A DNA stretch of 8,522 bases from Acidobacteriota bacterium (GTDB lineage: Bacteria; Acidobacteriota; Terriglobia; Terriglobales; SCQP01): contig JAKAOE010000054.1 of NCBI GenBank assembly GCA_021823305.1, forward strand, positions 1 to 8,522, written 5' to 3'. A model generated the notes under the pieces. It was not told the origin of the DNA. It was given only the letters and a program-made list of their open reading frames with translations, and made no database searches. Below, piece by piece: positions 1-6,489 of this stretch (its first letter is position 1; every line of letters begins with the position of its first letter). Position numbers and translations under genes: made by a program.

Positions 1-1
1 C

Positions 2-985
2 CCTGATACGACCGATCAGGTCCGATGGTTGCGCTTCAATGCACTTTCGCTTCAGCTAGCAATGCTGATCGACCAAGCAAAGGCTGCGGCTTTCAAAGCG
101 CAGCTTGTGCGGCAAGTAGTGCAAGGAAACAGTCTAGCCGCATTCCTATGCGTTCGCTCCTTGATCGAGCATCGAGCGCTTGCCGTCTGGCTCCCGAATC
201 AAATCGGGGCGTCCTTGGACGCTGTGGCCTCTCAAGCCCAGGCGACCGCGACGCTTCCCCAGCCAGCCCGACAGGCCGAGACCGCCCTTGCGAATTTTTT
301 GGCTGGACAAGGGAGGGAAACCAAAGAAGAGCGGCGGGCTTGGATCATGACCGAGCAAGGCGGCGTGCGCGTCGCCTGGCTCAATCTCGGGAACATCGTG
401 AAAGCGGCATTCCCGGGGGATGACCGATTCCGCAAGCTATACGCTCTATCCTCCGCTGCAATGCATTCCCGATCGTGCCGAGGCATTGACTTGCTGCTAG
501 GCGCTGCGGAAACGACAACATCTGCGCGTCGCGTAGGATTACTCGTGTTGGAGCGCCTCTCCAACTGGGATGAGGAGATGGATCACTTGTCGGCGGCGGC
601 CATCGCATCGGTCCGGATGGAGCATGCCGCTGCCTTTGGAGGCGCGTCGGCGGCGACGACAGACAGGATCGCCCAACAGGTGTTCGGCCATTTCAAAGAA
701 GCGTTTGTGCCAAGTGTTGATTATTCAGGAGATGGTACCAAGGAGGATCCTTTTTCCCTCGGATATCACCTCGAATATTATCAAGCCTCGTACGCGCTGC
801 TCGCACAACTCGGGGTCAATCCTGGCAGCTCAAAGCGCGTCCTGGATCGCGACGTATCCGGTCATCTTTGCGACAGATGGTTTGGGCAGGACCGAGAATA
901 CTGGTTCAAAGCGCCTGTCCATCAGGCTAATCAGGACGGCAAGGGAAAAGGCACGCCATCCGGCGCACGCAGTGGATTGGAATGA
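2..985 (+). CDS. Hypothetical protein, 5'-partial, probably alpha-helical
   Basis: I do not recognise this protein. The frame is open to the left edge with no stop, so the gene probably begins outside the window; the first in-window start candidate is a TTG at 29 with no clear ribosome binding site. About 327 residues are visible. The first 70 or so (from position 2) are rich in Ala, Leu and Gln and look helical, with an R-S-L-I-E-H-R segment near residues 52-58. A second conserved-looking patch (K-L-Y-A-L-S-S-A-A-M-H) lies near residues 145-155. This alternation of an R-x-x-x-E helix and a later Leu-Ser/His helix faintly recalls DUF5677-type helical proteins, but that is a weak guess. No signal peptide or membrane segment is apparent. 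The gene reads the same way as the downstream recombinase, and its base composition is visibly less GC-rich than the genes right of 3000, which suits cargo of an integrated element. The C-terminus is polar and disordered-looking (K-G-K-G-T-P-S-G). Confidence 0.6.
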   Translation, partial: PDTTDQVRWLRFNALSLQLAMLIDQAKAAAFKAQLVRQVVQGNSLAAFLCVRSLIEHRALAVWLPNQIGASLDAVASQAQATATLPQPARQAETALANFLAGQGRETKEERRAWIMTEQGGVRVAWLNLGNIVKAAFPGDDRFRKLYALSSAAMHSRSCRGIDLLLGAAETTTSARRVGLLVLERLSNWDEEMDHLSAAAIASVRMEHAAAFGGASAATTDRIAQQVFGHFKEAFVPSVDYSGDGTKEDPFSLGYHLEYYQASYALLAQLGVNPGSSKRVLDRDVSGHLCDRWFGQDREYWFKAPVHQANQDGKGKGTPSGARSGLE

Positions 986-1162
986 TTGAGCTATTTGGCC
1001 ATCCACCAGACGACCCGTGCCATACGCTTCGAGGAAAACGTCAATTATATCAATGTGGAAACCGCCATCCGCCAACGACACTGGACGGCCGGGAGGAGGA
1101 AGGGTGCTACGGGATAGAGATCGGCCGTTCACCCCGGCGAAGCACGGCGCGATCCTGTCGGG
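986..1162. other. Intergenic stretch with no supported gene
   Basis: This 177-bp gap lies between the unknown gene and the small ORF before the recombinase. In the frame of both neighbours it reads as a 43-codon stretch without a start, closed by TAG at 1115-1117. The opposite strand is also open here as part of a long antisense frame. Neither has a convincing start and ribosome binding site. It may hold the promoter of the small ORF and recombinase, but I see no clear -35/-10 pair. It could also be a decayed remnant. Confidence 0.4.
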
Positions 1163-1381
1163 ATGCCTCGACGACACACCAGCCTGGGCATCTTGCCCGT
1201 CGACCTTTACATTCCGACCGAGCCTTGGCCTCGCATCGGTCGGCCGGCGAAGCACGACCTGTCGACATGGACCGTCACGGACGATTGGCCAGAAAGCGTG
1301 CCGATCAGCGACGCCGAGCTCGACGTGTTCGAGGCATGGTTCGGCGATCTGTTTGACGAGTTGTTCGGGCCGCACCGATGA
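1163..1381 (+). CDS. Small acidic hypothetical protein upstream of serine recombinase
   Basis: This 72-residue protein is of unknown function. Its N-terminal half is basic and Pro-rich (M-P-R-R-H at the start, P-W-P-R-I-G-R-P near residues 21-28). Its C-terminal half is acidic and aromatic, with the run V-F-E-A-W-F-G-D-L-F-D-E-L-F-G near residues 55-69, which would form an amphipathic acidic helix. ATG 1163 is the only ATG in the open stretch after the TAG at 1115-1117; its Shine-Dalgarno is poor, so TTG 1193 is an alternative start. The stop (TGA 1379-1381) is 18 bp before the ATG at 1400, and the recombinase's ribosome binding site lies in that gap, so the two genes are probably co-transcribed. 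Short ORFs placed just before large serine recombinases can be accessory or directionality proteins; that role is inferred here from position alone. No zinc motif, membrane segment or clear helix-turn-helix is visible. Confidence 0.55.
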   Translation: MPRRHTSLGILPVDLYIPTEPWPRIGRPAKHDLSTWTVTDDWPESVPISDAELDVFEAWFGDLFDELFGPHR

Positions 1382-1385
1382 TCTG

Positions 1386-1391
1386 AGAGGA
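1386..1391 (+). promoter_or_regulatory. Shine-Dalgarno site of the recombinase
   Basis: AGAGGA lies 8 nt before the ATG at 1400, an ideal spacing. It is 25 nt from the TTG at 1417, which is the only start codon available in the frame that encodes the catalytic domain. The site therefore points to ATG 1400 as the original start and implies a base was lost between 1400 and 1417. Confidence 0.55.
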
Positions 1392-2995
1392 CAATCGCAA
1401 TGACCGTGCCGCCGCCTTGTATCTGCGCGTCTCGACGGCGCGGCAGGCCGAGCACGATGTCTCGATTCCCGATCAGAAGCGGCAGGGTGAAGCCTACTGC
1501 GCCGCACGCGGCTATCAGCTCGTCGAGACCTATGTCGAGCCGGGCGCATCCGCCACGAATGACCGCCGGCCCGAGTTCCAGCGGATGATCGAGGCGGGCA
1601 CGTCGAAGCCTTCTCCCTTCGATATCGTCATCGTTCACAGCTTCTCGCGCTTCTTCCGCGACCACTTCGAACTGGAGTTCTACGTCCGCAGGCTGGCGAA
1701 GAACGGCGTGCGGCTCATCTCGATCACCCAGGAAATGGGTGACGATCCGATGCACGTCATGATGCGGCAAATCATGGCGCTGTTCGACGAATACCAGTCG
1801 AAGGAGAACGCCAAGCACGTCTTGCGCGCCTTGAAGGAGAATGCGCGGCAAGGCTTCTGGAACGGCTCCCTGCCGCCGATCGGCTACCGCGTCGTCGCGG
1901 CCGAGCAGCGCGGCGCGAAGACCAAGAAGAAGCTGGAAATCGATCCGCTCCACGCGGACACGATTCGGCTGATCTATCGCCTTGCCCTCGAAGGCGATGG
2001 CACCTGTGGCCCGATGGGCGTCAAGAACGTCGCGTCCTATCTCAACCAGCATCGCATCTTCACCCGCGACGGCGGGCGCTGGGGGCATCGGCCAGGTCCA
2101 CCGCATCCTGACGCGGCCGACTTATGTCGGTCGGCACGAGTTCAACAAGCGCGCCAAGAACAAGGCGCTAAAGCCCATAAGCGAGATCGTTGCGGTTGAA
2201 GTGCCGCCACTGATCGATCAGGCGACTTTCGACGCCGTGCAGGCGCATCTGCGTTCCCGCGACCCCAAGGTCACGCCGGCACGTGTCGTAAGCGGCCCGA
2301 CCCTCCTTACCGGCATCTGCTTCTGCGCCGACTGCGGCGGCGCCATGACGCTCAGGACCGGAAAGGGAGGGCGGTATCGCTACTACACTTGTTCGATCAA
2401 AGCCCGGCAGGGTGAGACCGGATGCAAGGGCCGCTCGATCCCGATGGAGAAGCTGGACAACCTTGTTGCCGAGCACATCGCCGATCGCTTGCTCCAGCCG
2501 GAACGGCTTGAGGAAGTCCTGGCGTCCGTGCTTGACCGCCGGCGAGAACTCGCCGAGCAGCGTCGCGAACACATCGCCGAGCTGAACAAGCGCGCAGCCG
2601 AGACCGATTTGCGGCTCAGGCGCCTCTATGACGCCATCGAGGCCGGCGTCGCCGATCTCGACGATCCGGCGCTGAAGGAGCGCGTCGCAAGTCTCAAGGC
2701 GATCCGCGACCAGGCGCAAGCCGACGCCGCGCGTGCCGCCGCGATGCTGGAGTCGTCAGCCCAGCAATCCATCACGCCGGAAATGGTCCAGAGCTTCGCC
2801 AGGACGGCACGCGAGCGCATCAGGATCGACGGCGGCGGTTACCGCCGCGACCATCTCCGCGCGCTTGCCCAGCGCGTCGAGGTCGCGGATCGCGAAGTCC
2901 GGATCATCGGCTCAAAGACCAATCTGCTTCAGACCCTGACCGCCGCGGCCGGCGTAAAATCGGCTGCGCCCGGCGTTCGCAGTTCTGTTCTGAAG

Positions 2996-3030
2996 TGGCG
3001 GAGGGAGAGGGATTCGAACCCCCGGCGCCC
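2996..3030. other. Putative attachment site at the tRNA-Ser 3' end
   Basis: The tRNA-Ser 3' portion (T arm, acceptor strand, CCA) sits exactly where chromosomal genes give way to recombinase DNA, with the recombinase reading toward it. Elements that target tRNA genes usually recreate the tRNA 3' end at one junction and leave a partial copy at the far end. I see no second copy of this segment between 1 and 2995, so the partner site would lie further left. The extent given is a guess; the core cannot be defined from one junction. Confidence 0.4.
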
Positions 3031-3085
3031 TTGCAGGCGCAACAGTTTTCAAGACTGCCGGTTTCAACCGCTCACCCATCCCTCC
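2996..3085 (-). tRNA. tRNA-Ser(UGA), CCA encoded
   Basis: A complete class II cloverleaf folds on the minus strand, 87 nt plus an encoded CCA (2996-2998). The acceptor stem pairs perfectly over 7 bp (GGAGGGA with TCCCTCC) with a G discriminator base, the serine identity pattern. The D stem is GGT/ACC. The anticodon stem is GCAGT/ACTGT around the loop CTTGAAA, placing anticodon TGA at 3049-3051, which reads UCA codons. The long variable arm has a GCGCC/GGCGC stem, as expected for serine tRNA. The T arm is GGGGG-TTCGAAT-CCCTC. The gene starts 38 nt after the mutS2 stop on the same strand, and I see no strong promoter of its own in that gap, so it may be processed from the mutS2 transcript. The whole tRNA lies antisense within the 3' end of the recombinase frame. 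Confidence 0.96.
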
Positions 3086-3123
3086 GTCCGGGCTGGGCCC
3101 AAGCTCAAGTGTACGCCGGCGGG

Positions 3124-5535
3124 CTATTTCAGCTCCGCAATCGTCACCCCTTGCCCGCCTTGATTCTGGGGCGGATGGTAGAACTTCGCCACCGCCGGGT
3201 GTTGCCGCAACTCTTCGCTCACCGTCTTGCGCAGCACGCCGAACCCGGCGCCATGCACGATGCGCACCTGCGCCGCCTCCTGCAGTATGGCCCGGTCCAG
3301 AAAGCGTTCCAGCCGCTCACGCGCTTCATCGGCGCGCAGCCCGATCAGGTTGAGCTCGACGATCGCCGCCACCGAAGCATCCAGCGCCGCCGGCCGCGGC
3401 TTGCTGTCCCGTCCCGGCAGAATCTCCGCGATCTCGCCAGCGGCCACCTGCAGCCGCAGCGCGCCGGCCGCCACTTCGTACAGGTCGCCGGCGACGCGGC
3501 GCACCACCTGCGCCGGCGTGCGCGAGTCGCGCAGCCGCACCCACTCGCCCGCCGCCGGCGCGCGCACCGCGCCCGGTTCGGCCGGCGGTTGCAGCTCCGG
3601 CAGCGCCTCGCGCACCATCTCCTCCCGCTCGCGCTTCATCCGCGCTTCCGCCAGCACCGCCTTTTTCTTCTGTGCCGCCGTGAAGTCCGCTCCTAGCGCC
3701 TCCAGCTCGCGCCGCCACTGCTTTTCCGCCGCGCCGGCGAGCGCCGCCACCCGCCGTTCCATGTCGTGGCGCAGCGCCGTCATCTGCTTTTCGAGGTAGG
3801 CGCGGTCGTGCGCCGCCGCCGCCCGCTCCCGCGCTGCCACCGCGTGCTCGCGCTGCTCGGCGTCGGCCAGCTTCGCGTCGGCCGCCGCCAGTTGCTCCTG
3901 CAGTTTCTGCAGATACTGTGCCGCCTCGCGTTCGCCGGCGCCCAGCCGTTGCCGCGCGCCGGCCACGATCGCGGTGGGCAGGCCCAGCCGTTGCGCCATC
4001 TCCAGGCCTGCGGAAATTCCCGGCACGCCCATCCGGAACTGGTAGGTCGGCGCCAGGGTCTCGGCGTCGAGCGCCACCGAGCCGTTCCTCACGCCTTCGG
4101 CGTGCCCGGCCGCCCACGCCTTCAGCGCATCGTGATGCGTGGAGATCAGCGTCCATGCCCGCCGCTCCAGCAGCCACGCGGCCACCTCCGTCGCCAGCGC
4201 CGCGCCCTCGGCCGCGTTCGTCGCCGTTCCCAGCTCGTCCAGCAGGATCAGGCTGGCGTCGTCGGCCGCCGCCAGCACCTCGCGAATCCGCAGCAGATGG
4301 CTGGAAAACGTGCTCAGGCTTCGCTGGATGGATTGCACGTCGCCGATATCGGCGTGAATCGCCGTAAACACCGGCAGCCGCGCGGCTTGCGCGCACACCG
4401 GCAACCCGCACTGTCCCATCCAGGCCGCCACCGCCACCGTTTTCAGCACCACGGTCTTGCCACCGGTGTTCGGGCCGCTGACCACCAGGATCCGCTGTCG
4501 CTCCAGTTCCAGAGTCAGCGGCACAACCGTCCGCTCCGGGTGCTCGCGCCGGGCCGCCAGCAACAGGGGGTGGCAGGCCTCGCGCAGTGCCAGGGTCGCC
4601 GGCTCGCTGGTAAATTCCGCTCTCACGCCGCCGTAGGCCTGCGCGAACCGCGCCTTTGCCGCCTCCAGTTCGATCGCGCCGCACAGCTTGGCCGCCATGG
4701 CAAGCTCGCCGCCGGCGGCCGCCACTTGCTGCGAAAGCTCCTGCAGAATGCGCCGCGCCTCCGCTGCTTCCGCGTCCTGCAGGCGGACTTGCTCGTTGTT
4801 GAGTTCCACCGCTTCCATCGGCTCGACGAACACCGTCTGCCCGCTCGAGCTTGCGCCTTGCACCAGTCCCGCCGCCCGCCGCCGCAACTCGGCCCGCACC
4901 GGCAGCACATAGCGCTGGTTGCGCATGGTGATCAGATCTTCCTGCAGCACGCCCTCGCCGCTGAGCTTGCGCATCTGCTCCGCCATCAGCTCTTCCAGCG
5001 CCTGCCGCTGCCGCGCCCGTTGCCGCCGCAGCCGCGCCAGCTCCGGGCTCGCGTTGTCGTCCAGTTCCCCGTCCGGACGCAGTGCGGCGCGCAGCGCGCG
5101 CCGCAGGCCGGCCAGCTCCGGCAGGTCGTCCGCCAGCTCCGCCAGCTCCGGCCACAACTCGCGCCCGCCGGCGGCGGCTTCGTCGGGGGCCAACAAACGC
5201 TCGCGCAGTTTAGCCGCCGCCTCCAGGAACCCGGCGATGCGCGCCAACTCGACGCCTTCCAACCCAGCCGCCGAGGCCCGCGCGCGTTGCGCCAGCTCTT
5301 CCGGATCCGTCAGTCCGCCGAATCCGAATCCACCCCGCCGCTCCAGCCAGGTGCGCGCCTCGCTCCATCGCCGCTGCAGCCGTTCCAGTTCCGCCGGGTC
5401 GCGATGGAACCGCAGCCGCCCCAACTCGGCCCGGCCCAGCGGACTGGCGAGAAAGGCCGCCACCAGCGCCAGCACAGCCGGGCTGTCGGGCGCGGCTACG
5501 CCTTCCGCCAGCGCGGCGTCGGTGGCCGGCGGCAT
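3124..5535 (-). CDS. mutS2: MutS2 family ATPase with Smr domain
   Basis: An 803-residue MutS2 protein, close to the usual length of about 780-800. It has no mismatch-recognition domain. The helical core domain is followed by the MutS ATPase: Walker A G-P-N-T-G-G-K-T at 354-361, Walker B L-I-L-L-D-E at 429-434, and the I-S-T-H-H switch at 464-468. A long charged coiled coil spans about 535-645, a small beta domain (K-O-W-like in position) about 660-706, and the Smr domain about 725-803. The Smr HGxG motif is present (H-G-A-G, 761-764), but the usual L-D-L-R-G is E-L-N-L-I-G at 727-732. MutS2 limits homologous recombination in Helicobacter, and in B. subtilis it splits collided ribosomes; which applies here is unknown. 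The ATG at 5535 follows the zinc-ribbon stop by 5 nt, with GGAAG 11 nt upstream, so the genes form an operon. Its last 40 bp overlap the recombinase frame on the other strand. Confidence 0.95.
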   Translation of the reverse strand: MPPATDAALAEGVAAPDSPAVLALVAAFLASPLGRAELGRLRFHRDPAELERLQRRWSEARTWLERRGGFGFGGLTDPEELAQRARASAAGLEGVELARIAGFLEAAAKLRERLLAPDEAAAGGRELWPELAELADDLPELAGLRRALRAALRPDGELDDNASPELARLRRQRARQRQALEELMAEQMRKLSGEGVLQEDLITMRNQRYVLPVRAELRRRAAGLVQGASSSGQTVFVEPMEAVELNNEQVRLQDAEAAEARRILQELSQQVAAAGGELAMAAKLCGAIELEAAKARFAQAYGGVRAEFTSEPATLALREACHPLLLAARREHPERTVVPLTLELERQRILVVSGPNTGGKTVVLKTVAVAAWMGQCGLPVCAQAARLPVFTAIHADIGDVQSIQRSLSTFSSHLLRIREVLAAADDASLILLDELGTATNAAEGAALATEVAAWLLERRAWTLISTHHDALKAWAAGHAEGVRNGSVALDAETLAPTYQFRMGVPGISAGLEMAQRLGLPTAIVAGARQRLGAGEREAAQYLQKLQEQLAAADAKLADAEQREHAVAARERAAAAHDRAYLEKQMTALRHDMERRVAALAGAAEKQWRRELEALGADFTAAQKKKAVLAEARMKREREEMVREALPELQPPAEPGAVRAPAAGEWVRLRDSRTPAQVVRRVAGDLYEVAAGALRLQVAAGEIAEILPGRDSKPRPAALDASVAAIVELNLIGLRADEARERLERFLDRAILQEAAQVRIVHGAGFGVLRKTVSEELRQHPAVAKFYHPPQNQGGQGVTIAELK

Positions 5536-5540
5536 CGCCG

Positions 5541-5804
5541 TCAGCGCTTCCGGCGCGGCTTGGGTTCCGCTGCGGATTTCGGCATTTCGCCCACGATCCC
5601 CGCCAGAACCTGGTCAAAAGCGCTGGGTTTGGTCTTGCTCGAGCGTGCGGGCGCCTTGCCGCCCCGGTAATCATGCTGAAAACCGCACGTCCGGCAACTG
5701 ACGCTGGCCACATGTTCGCCCACCATCGCCGCCACACTGTGGTTCGTCATCCGGTGGCAACGGGTGCAATAATCGTCGGTGATATCGCCGATGCGCGGGT
5801 TCAT
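5541..5804 (-). CDS. Small zinc-ribbon protein
   Basis: This 87-residue protein is of unknown function. The N-terminal half is a zinc ribbon with two knuckles, C-T-R-C at residues 13-16 and C-R-T-C-G at 37-41, separated by 20 residues, a spacing that can hold one zinc ion. His17 and His44 lie next to the knuckles. The C-terminal half is basic and Ala/Lys/Arg-rich, ending K-P-R-R-K-R, which suggests nucleic acid or ribosome contact. The start (ATG 5804) is preceded by a strong GGGAGGGGG Shine-Dalgarno on the minus strand (5811-5819). The stop is 5 nt before the mutS2 ATG, so the two are almost certainly co-transcribed, and it is divergent from rpmB. The knuckles are similar to those in transcription and translation zinc ribbons, but I cannot assign it to a named family; a partnership with MutS2 is inferred from the operon only. 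Confidence 0.82.
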   Translation of the reverse strand: MNPRIGDITDDYCTRCHRMTNHSVAAMVGEHVASVSCRTCGFQHDYRGGKAPARSSKTKPSAFDQVLAGIVGEMPKSAAEPKPRRKR

Positions 5805-5858
5805 GGGCGACCCCCTCCCGTTCCGGTATACTTTAAGTTTAGGCCCGAAAGGAAGGCT
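5805..5858. promoter_or_regulatory. Divergent promoter region between rpmB and the zinc-ribbon/mutS2 operon
   Basis: These 54 bp are the only true gap between divergent genes on the chromosomal side, so both transcripts must start here or within the opposing gene. An AT-rich island in otherwise GC-rich DNA contains TATACT at 5827-5832, five of six matches to the -10 consensus, in the rpmB direction. It would place the start a few bases downstream, giving a very short rpmB leader. No good -35 is seen at 17 bp. On the minus strand the same island offers weaker -10-like hexamers (TAAACT, then GTATAC). Sharing this core would couple the two operons. Confidence 0.5.
5850..5856 (+). promoter_or_regulatory. 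Shine-Dalgarno site of rpmB
   Basis: AGGAAGG lies 2 nt before the ATG at 5859 when counted from its last base, about 5 nt from the GGA core. The closeness is slightly tight but it is the only purine-rich site, and it fixes the L28 start at 5859 rather than at codons further upstream in the same open frame. Confidence 0.6.
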
Positions 5859-6089
5859 ATGGCACGCGTCTGCGATTTATGTGGCAAGGGGCCGAAGTTC
5901 GGCAACCGCATCAGCCACGCCCACAACGTCACCAAACGGCGTTGGGACGTGAACCTGCAAAGCGCCCGCATCCAGCGTCCGGATGGCGGCACGGTGAAAG
6001 CGCGCCTGTGCACGGACTGCATTAAAAGCGGCCGCGTGGTCAAGGCCCTCCGCCGTCCCGCCGTCAAGCGCGCCGTTGCCTCCGCTTAG
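5859..6089 (+). CDS. rpmB: 50S ribosomal protein L28
   Basis: Ribosomal protein bL28, a component of the large ribosomal subunit, 76 residues and of normal length. It shows the family start [10 protein letters not shown], the G-N-R-I-S-H-A-H-N segment (15-23), K-R-R-W near 26-29 and an N-L-Q core. It keeps all four zinc-binding cysteines (C5, C8, C51, C54), so it is the zinc-containing form; many bacteria instead carry a cysteine-free form made under zinc limitation, where the pair is often under Zur control. I see no Zur-like palindrome in the short upstream region. The frame is open further upstream, but the conserved N-terminus and Shine-Dalgarno fix the start. The gene stands alone on the plus strand, divergent from the zinc-ribbon gene and ending 4 bp before ridA, which comes from the other side. 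Confidence 0.97.
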   Translation: MARVCDLCGKGPKFGNRISHAHNVTKRRWDVNLQSARIQRPDGGTVKARLCTDCIKSGRVVKALRRPAVKRAVASA

Positions 6090-6093
6090 CCCG

Positions 6094-6477
6094 TTACGCC
6101 AGCGCGATCAGGTCGATCTCGACCCGCGCGCCGCGCGGCAGCCGGCTTACTTCCACCGTCGAGCGCGCCGGCGGATCGTGCGGAAAGAACTTGGCGTAGG
6201 CGGCGTTCATGGCCGCGAAGTCGTTCAGGTCCGCCAGGTAAACGGTTGTCTTCACCGTCTTGGCCAGGCCGCTGCCCGCCGCCTCCAGCACCGCTTGCAG
6301 ATTGCGCAGCGCCCGCTCCGTTTGGTGCCCGATGTCGGGATCGTTGAGCAGCGCGCCGGTCGCGGGATCGAGCGGCACTTGCCCGGAAAGAAACAGGAAA
6401 CCGCCGGCGCGCACCGCCTGCACATAAGGTCCGATGGCGCCGGGCGCGTGCGGAGTTGCGACCGTCTCGCGTGACAT
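6094..6477 (-). CDS. ridA: RidA family reactive-intermediate deaminase
   Basis: A 127-residue RidA (YjgF/YER057c/UK114) protein. RidA enzymes hydrolyse reactive enamine/imine intermediates, such as 2-aminoacrylate formed by serine/threonine dehydratases, to the keto acid and ammonia in the cytosol, normally as trimers. Family marks are A-I-G-P-Y (14-18), F-L-S-G-Q (29-33), N-L-Q-A-V-L-E-A-A-G (59-68) and P-A-R-S-T-V-E-V (103-110). Arg105 and Glu120 match the catalytic Arg105 and Glu120 of E. coli RidA, with Tyr18 and Gly32 in the places of its Tyr17 and Gly31, so it should be active. The ATG at 6477 lies 12 nt after the rel stop on the same strand with no good Shine-Dalgarno (AAAGGG at 6493-6498 is distant), suggesting translation coupled to rel. 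Confidence 0.95.
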   Translation of the reverse strand: MSRETVATPHAPGAIGPYVQAVRAGGFLFLSGQVPLDPATGALLNDPDIGHQTERALRNLQAVLEAAGSGLAKTVKTTVYLADLNDFAAMNAAYAKFFPHDPPARSTVEVSRLPRGARVEIDLIALA

Positions 6478-6489
6478 GCCGCTAGCGTA

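Larger units (their letters stand above)
1400..3163 (+). pseudogene. Large serine recombinase, two cancelling frameshifts
   Basis: A large serine recombinase (resolvase/invertase superfamily) that would cut and rejoin element and chromosomal DNA. The N-terminal resolvase domain (about 1417-1850) starts with Y-L-R-V-S-T-A-R-Q, whose Ser is the nucleophile, and contains the conserved S-F-S-R-F-F-R-D segment. The recombinase domain follows (about 1850-2290; N-G-S-L-P-P-I-G-Y). Next come a zinc ribbon (C-A-D-C at 2324-2335, later Cys in Y-Y-T-C and G-C-K-G) and a charged coiled coil (about 2490-2760). The ATG with a good ribosome binding site (1400) is in one frame, the catalytic domain from 1417 in another, and from about 2085 the protein returns to the frame of 1400. 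The second break is a G5 run (2081-2085) where G4 would give W-G-I-G-Q-V-H. The frame then runs antisense through tRNA-Ser and stops inside the mutS2 3' end. About 530 residues precede the tRNA, normal for the family. It could be a decayed gene or an intact one with two base errors. Confidence 0.85.

Noticed and set aside
830..1549. Minus-strand open frame of 239 codons across the gap before the recombinase
   Set aside because: It is antisense to the end of the unknown gene, the small ORF and the recombinase start, has an Arg-rich composition typical of shadow frames and no clear ribosome binding site. A short central part looks more protein-like, but not enough to call.
1400..1588. Plus-strand 62-codon frame starting at the ATG with the good ribosome binding site
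   Set aside because: Its translation is low-complexity and the same DNA in the next frame encodes the conserved resolvase domain; it is explained as a frameshift product.
1207..2106. Minus-strand open frame of 299 codons
   Set aside because: It lies antisense to the recombinase catalytic domain, whose conserved motifs show the plus strand is the coding one.
2945..2975. Possible hairpin near the end of the recombinase body
   Set aside because: A 5-bp GC stem with a long loop and no U-run on either strand; too weak for a terminator.
3326..5155. Minus-strand open frame of 609 codons in another frame of mutS2
   Set aside because: It is almost wholly Ala, Gly and Arg, a shadow of GC-rich coding sequence; the mutS2 frame carries Walker A and B and Smr motifs.
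3766..5670. Plus-strand open frame of 634 codons
   Set aside because: It mirrors mutS2 and is extremely rich in Arg, Gln, His and Leu, as expected from high-GC antisense codons; no family features.
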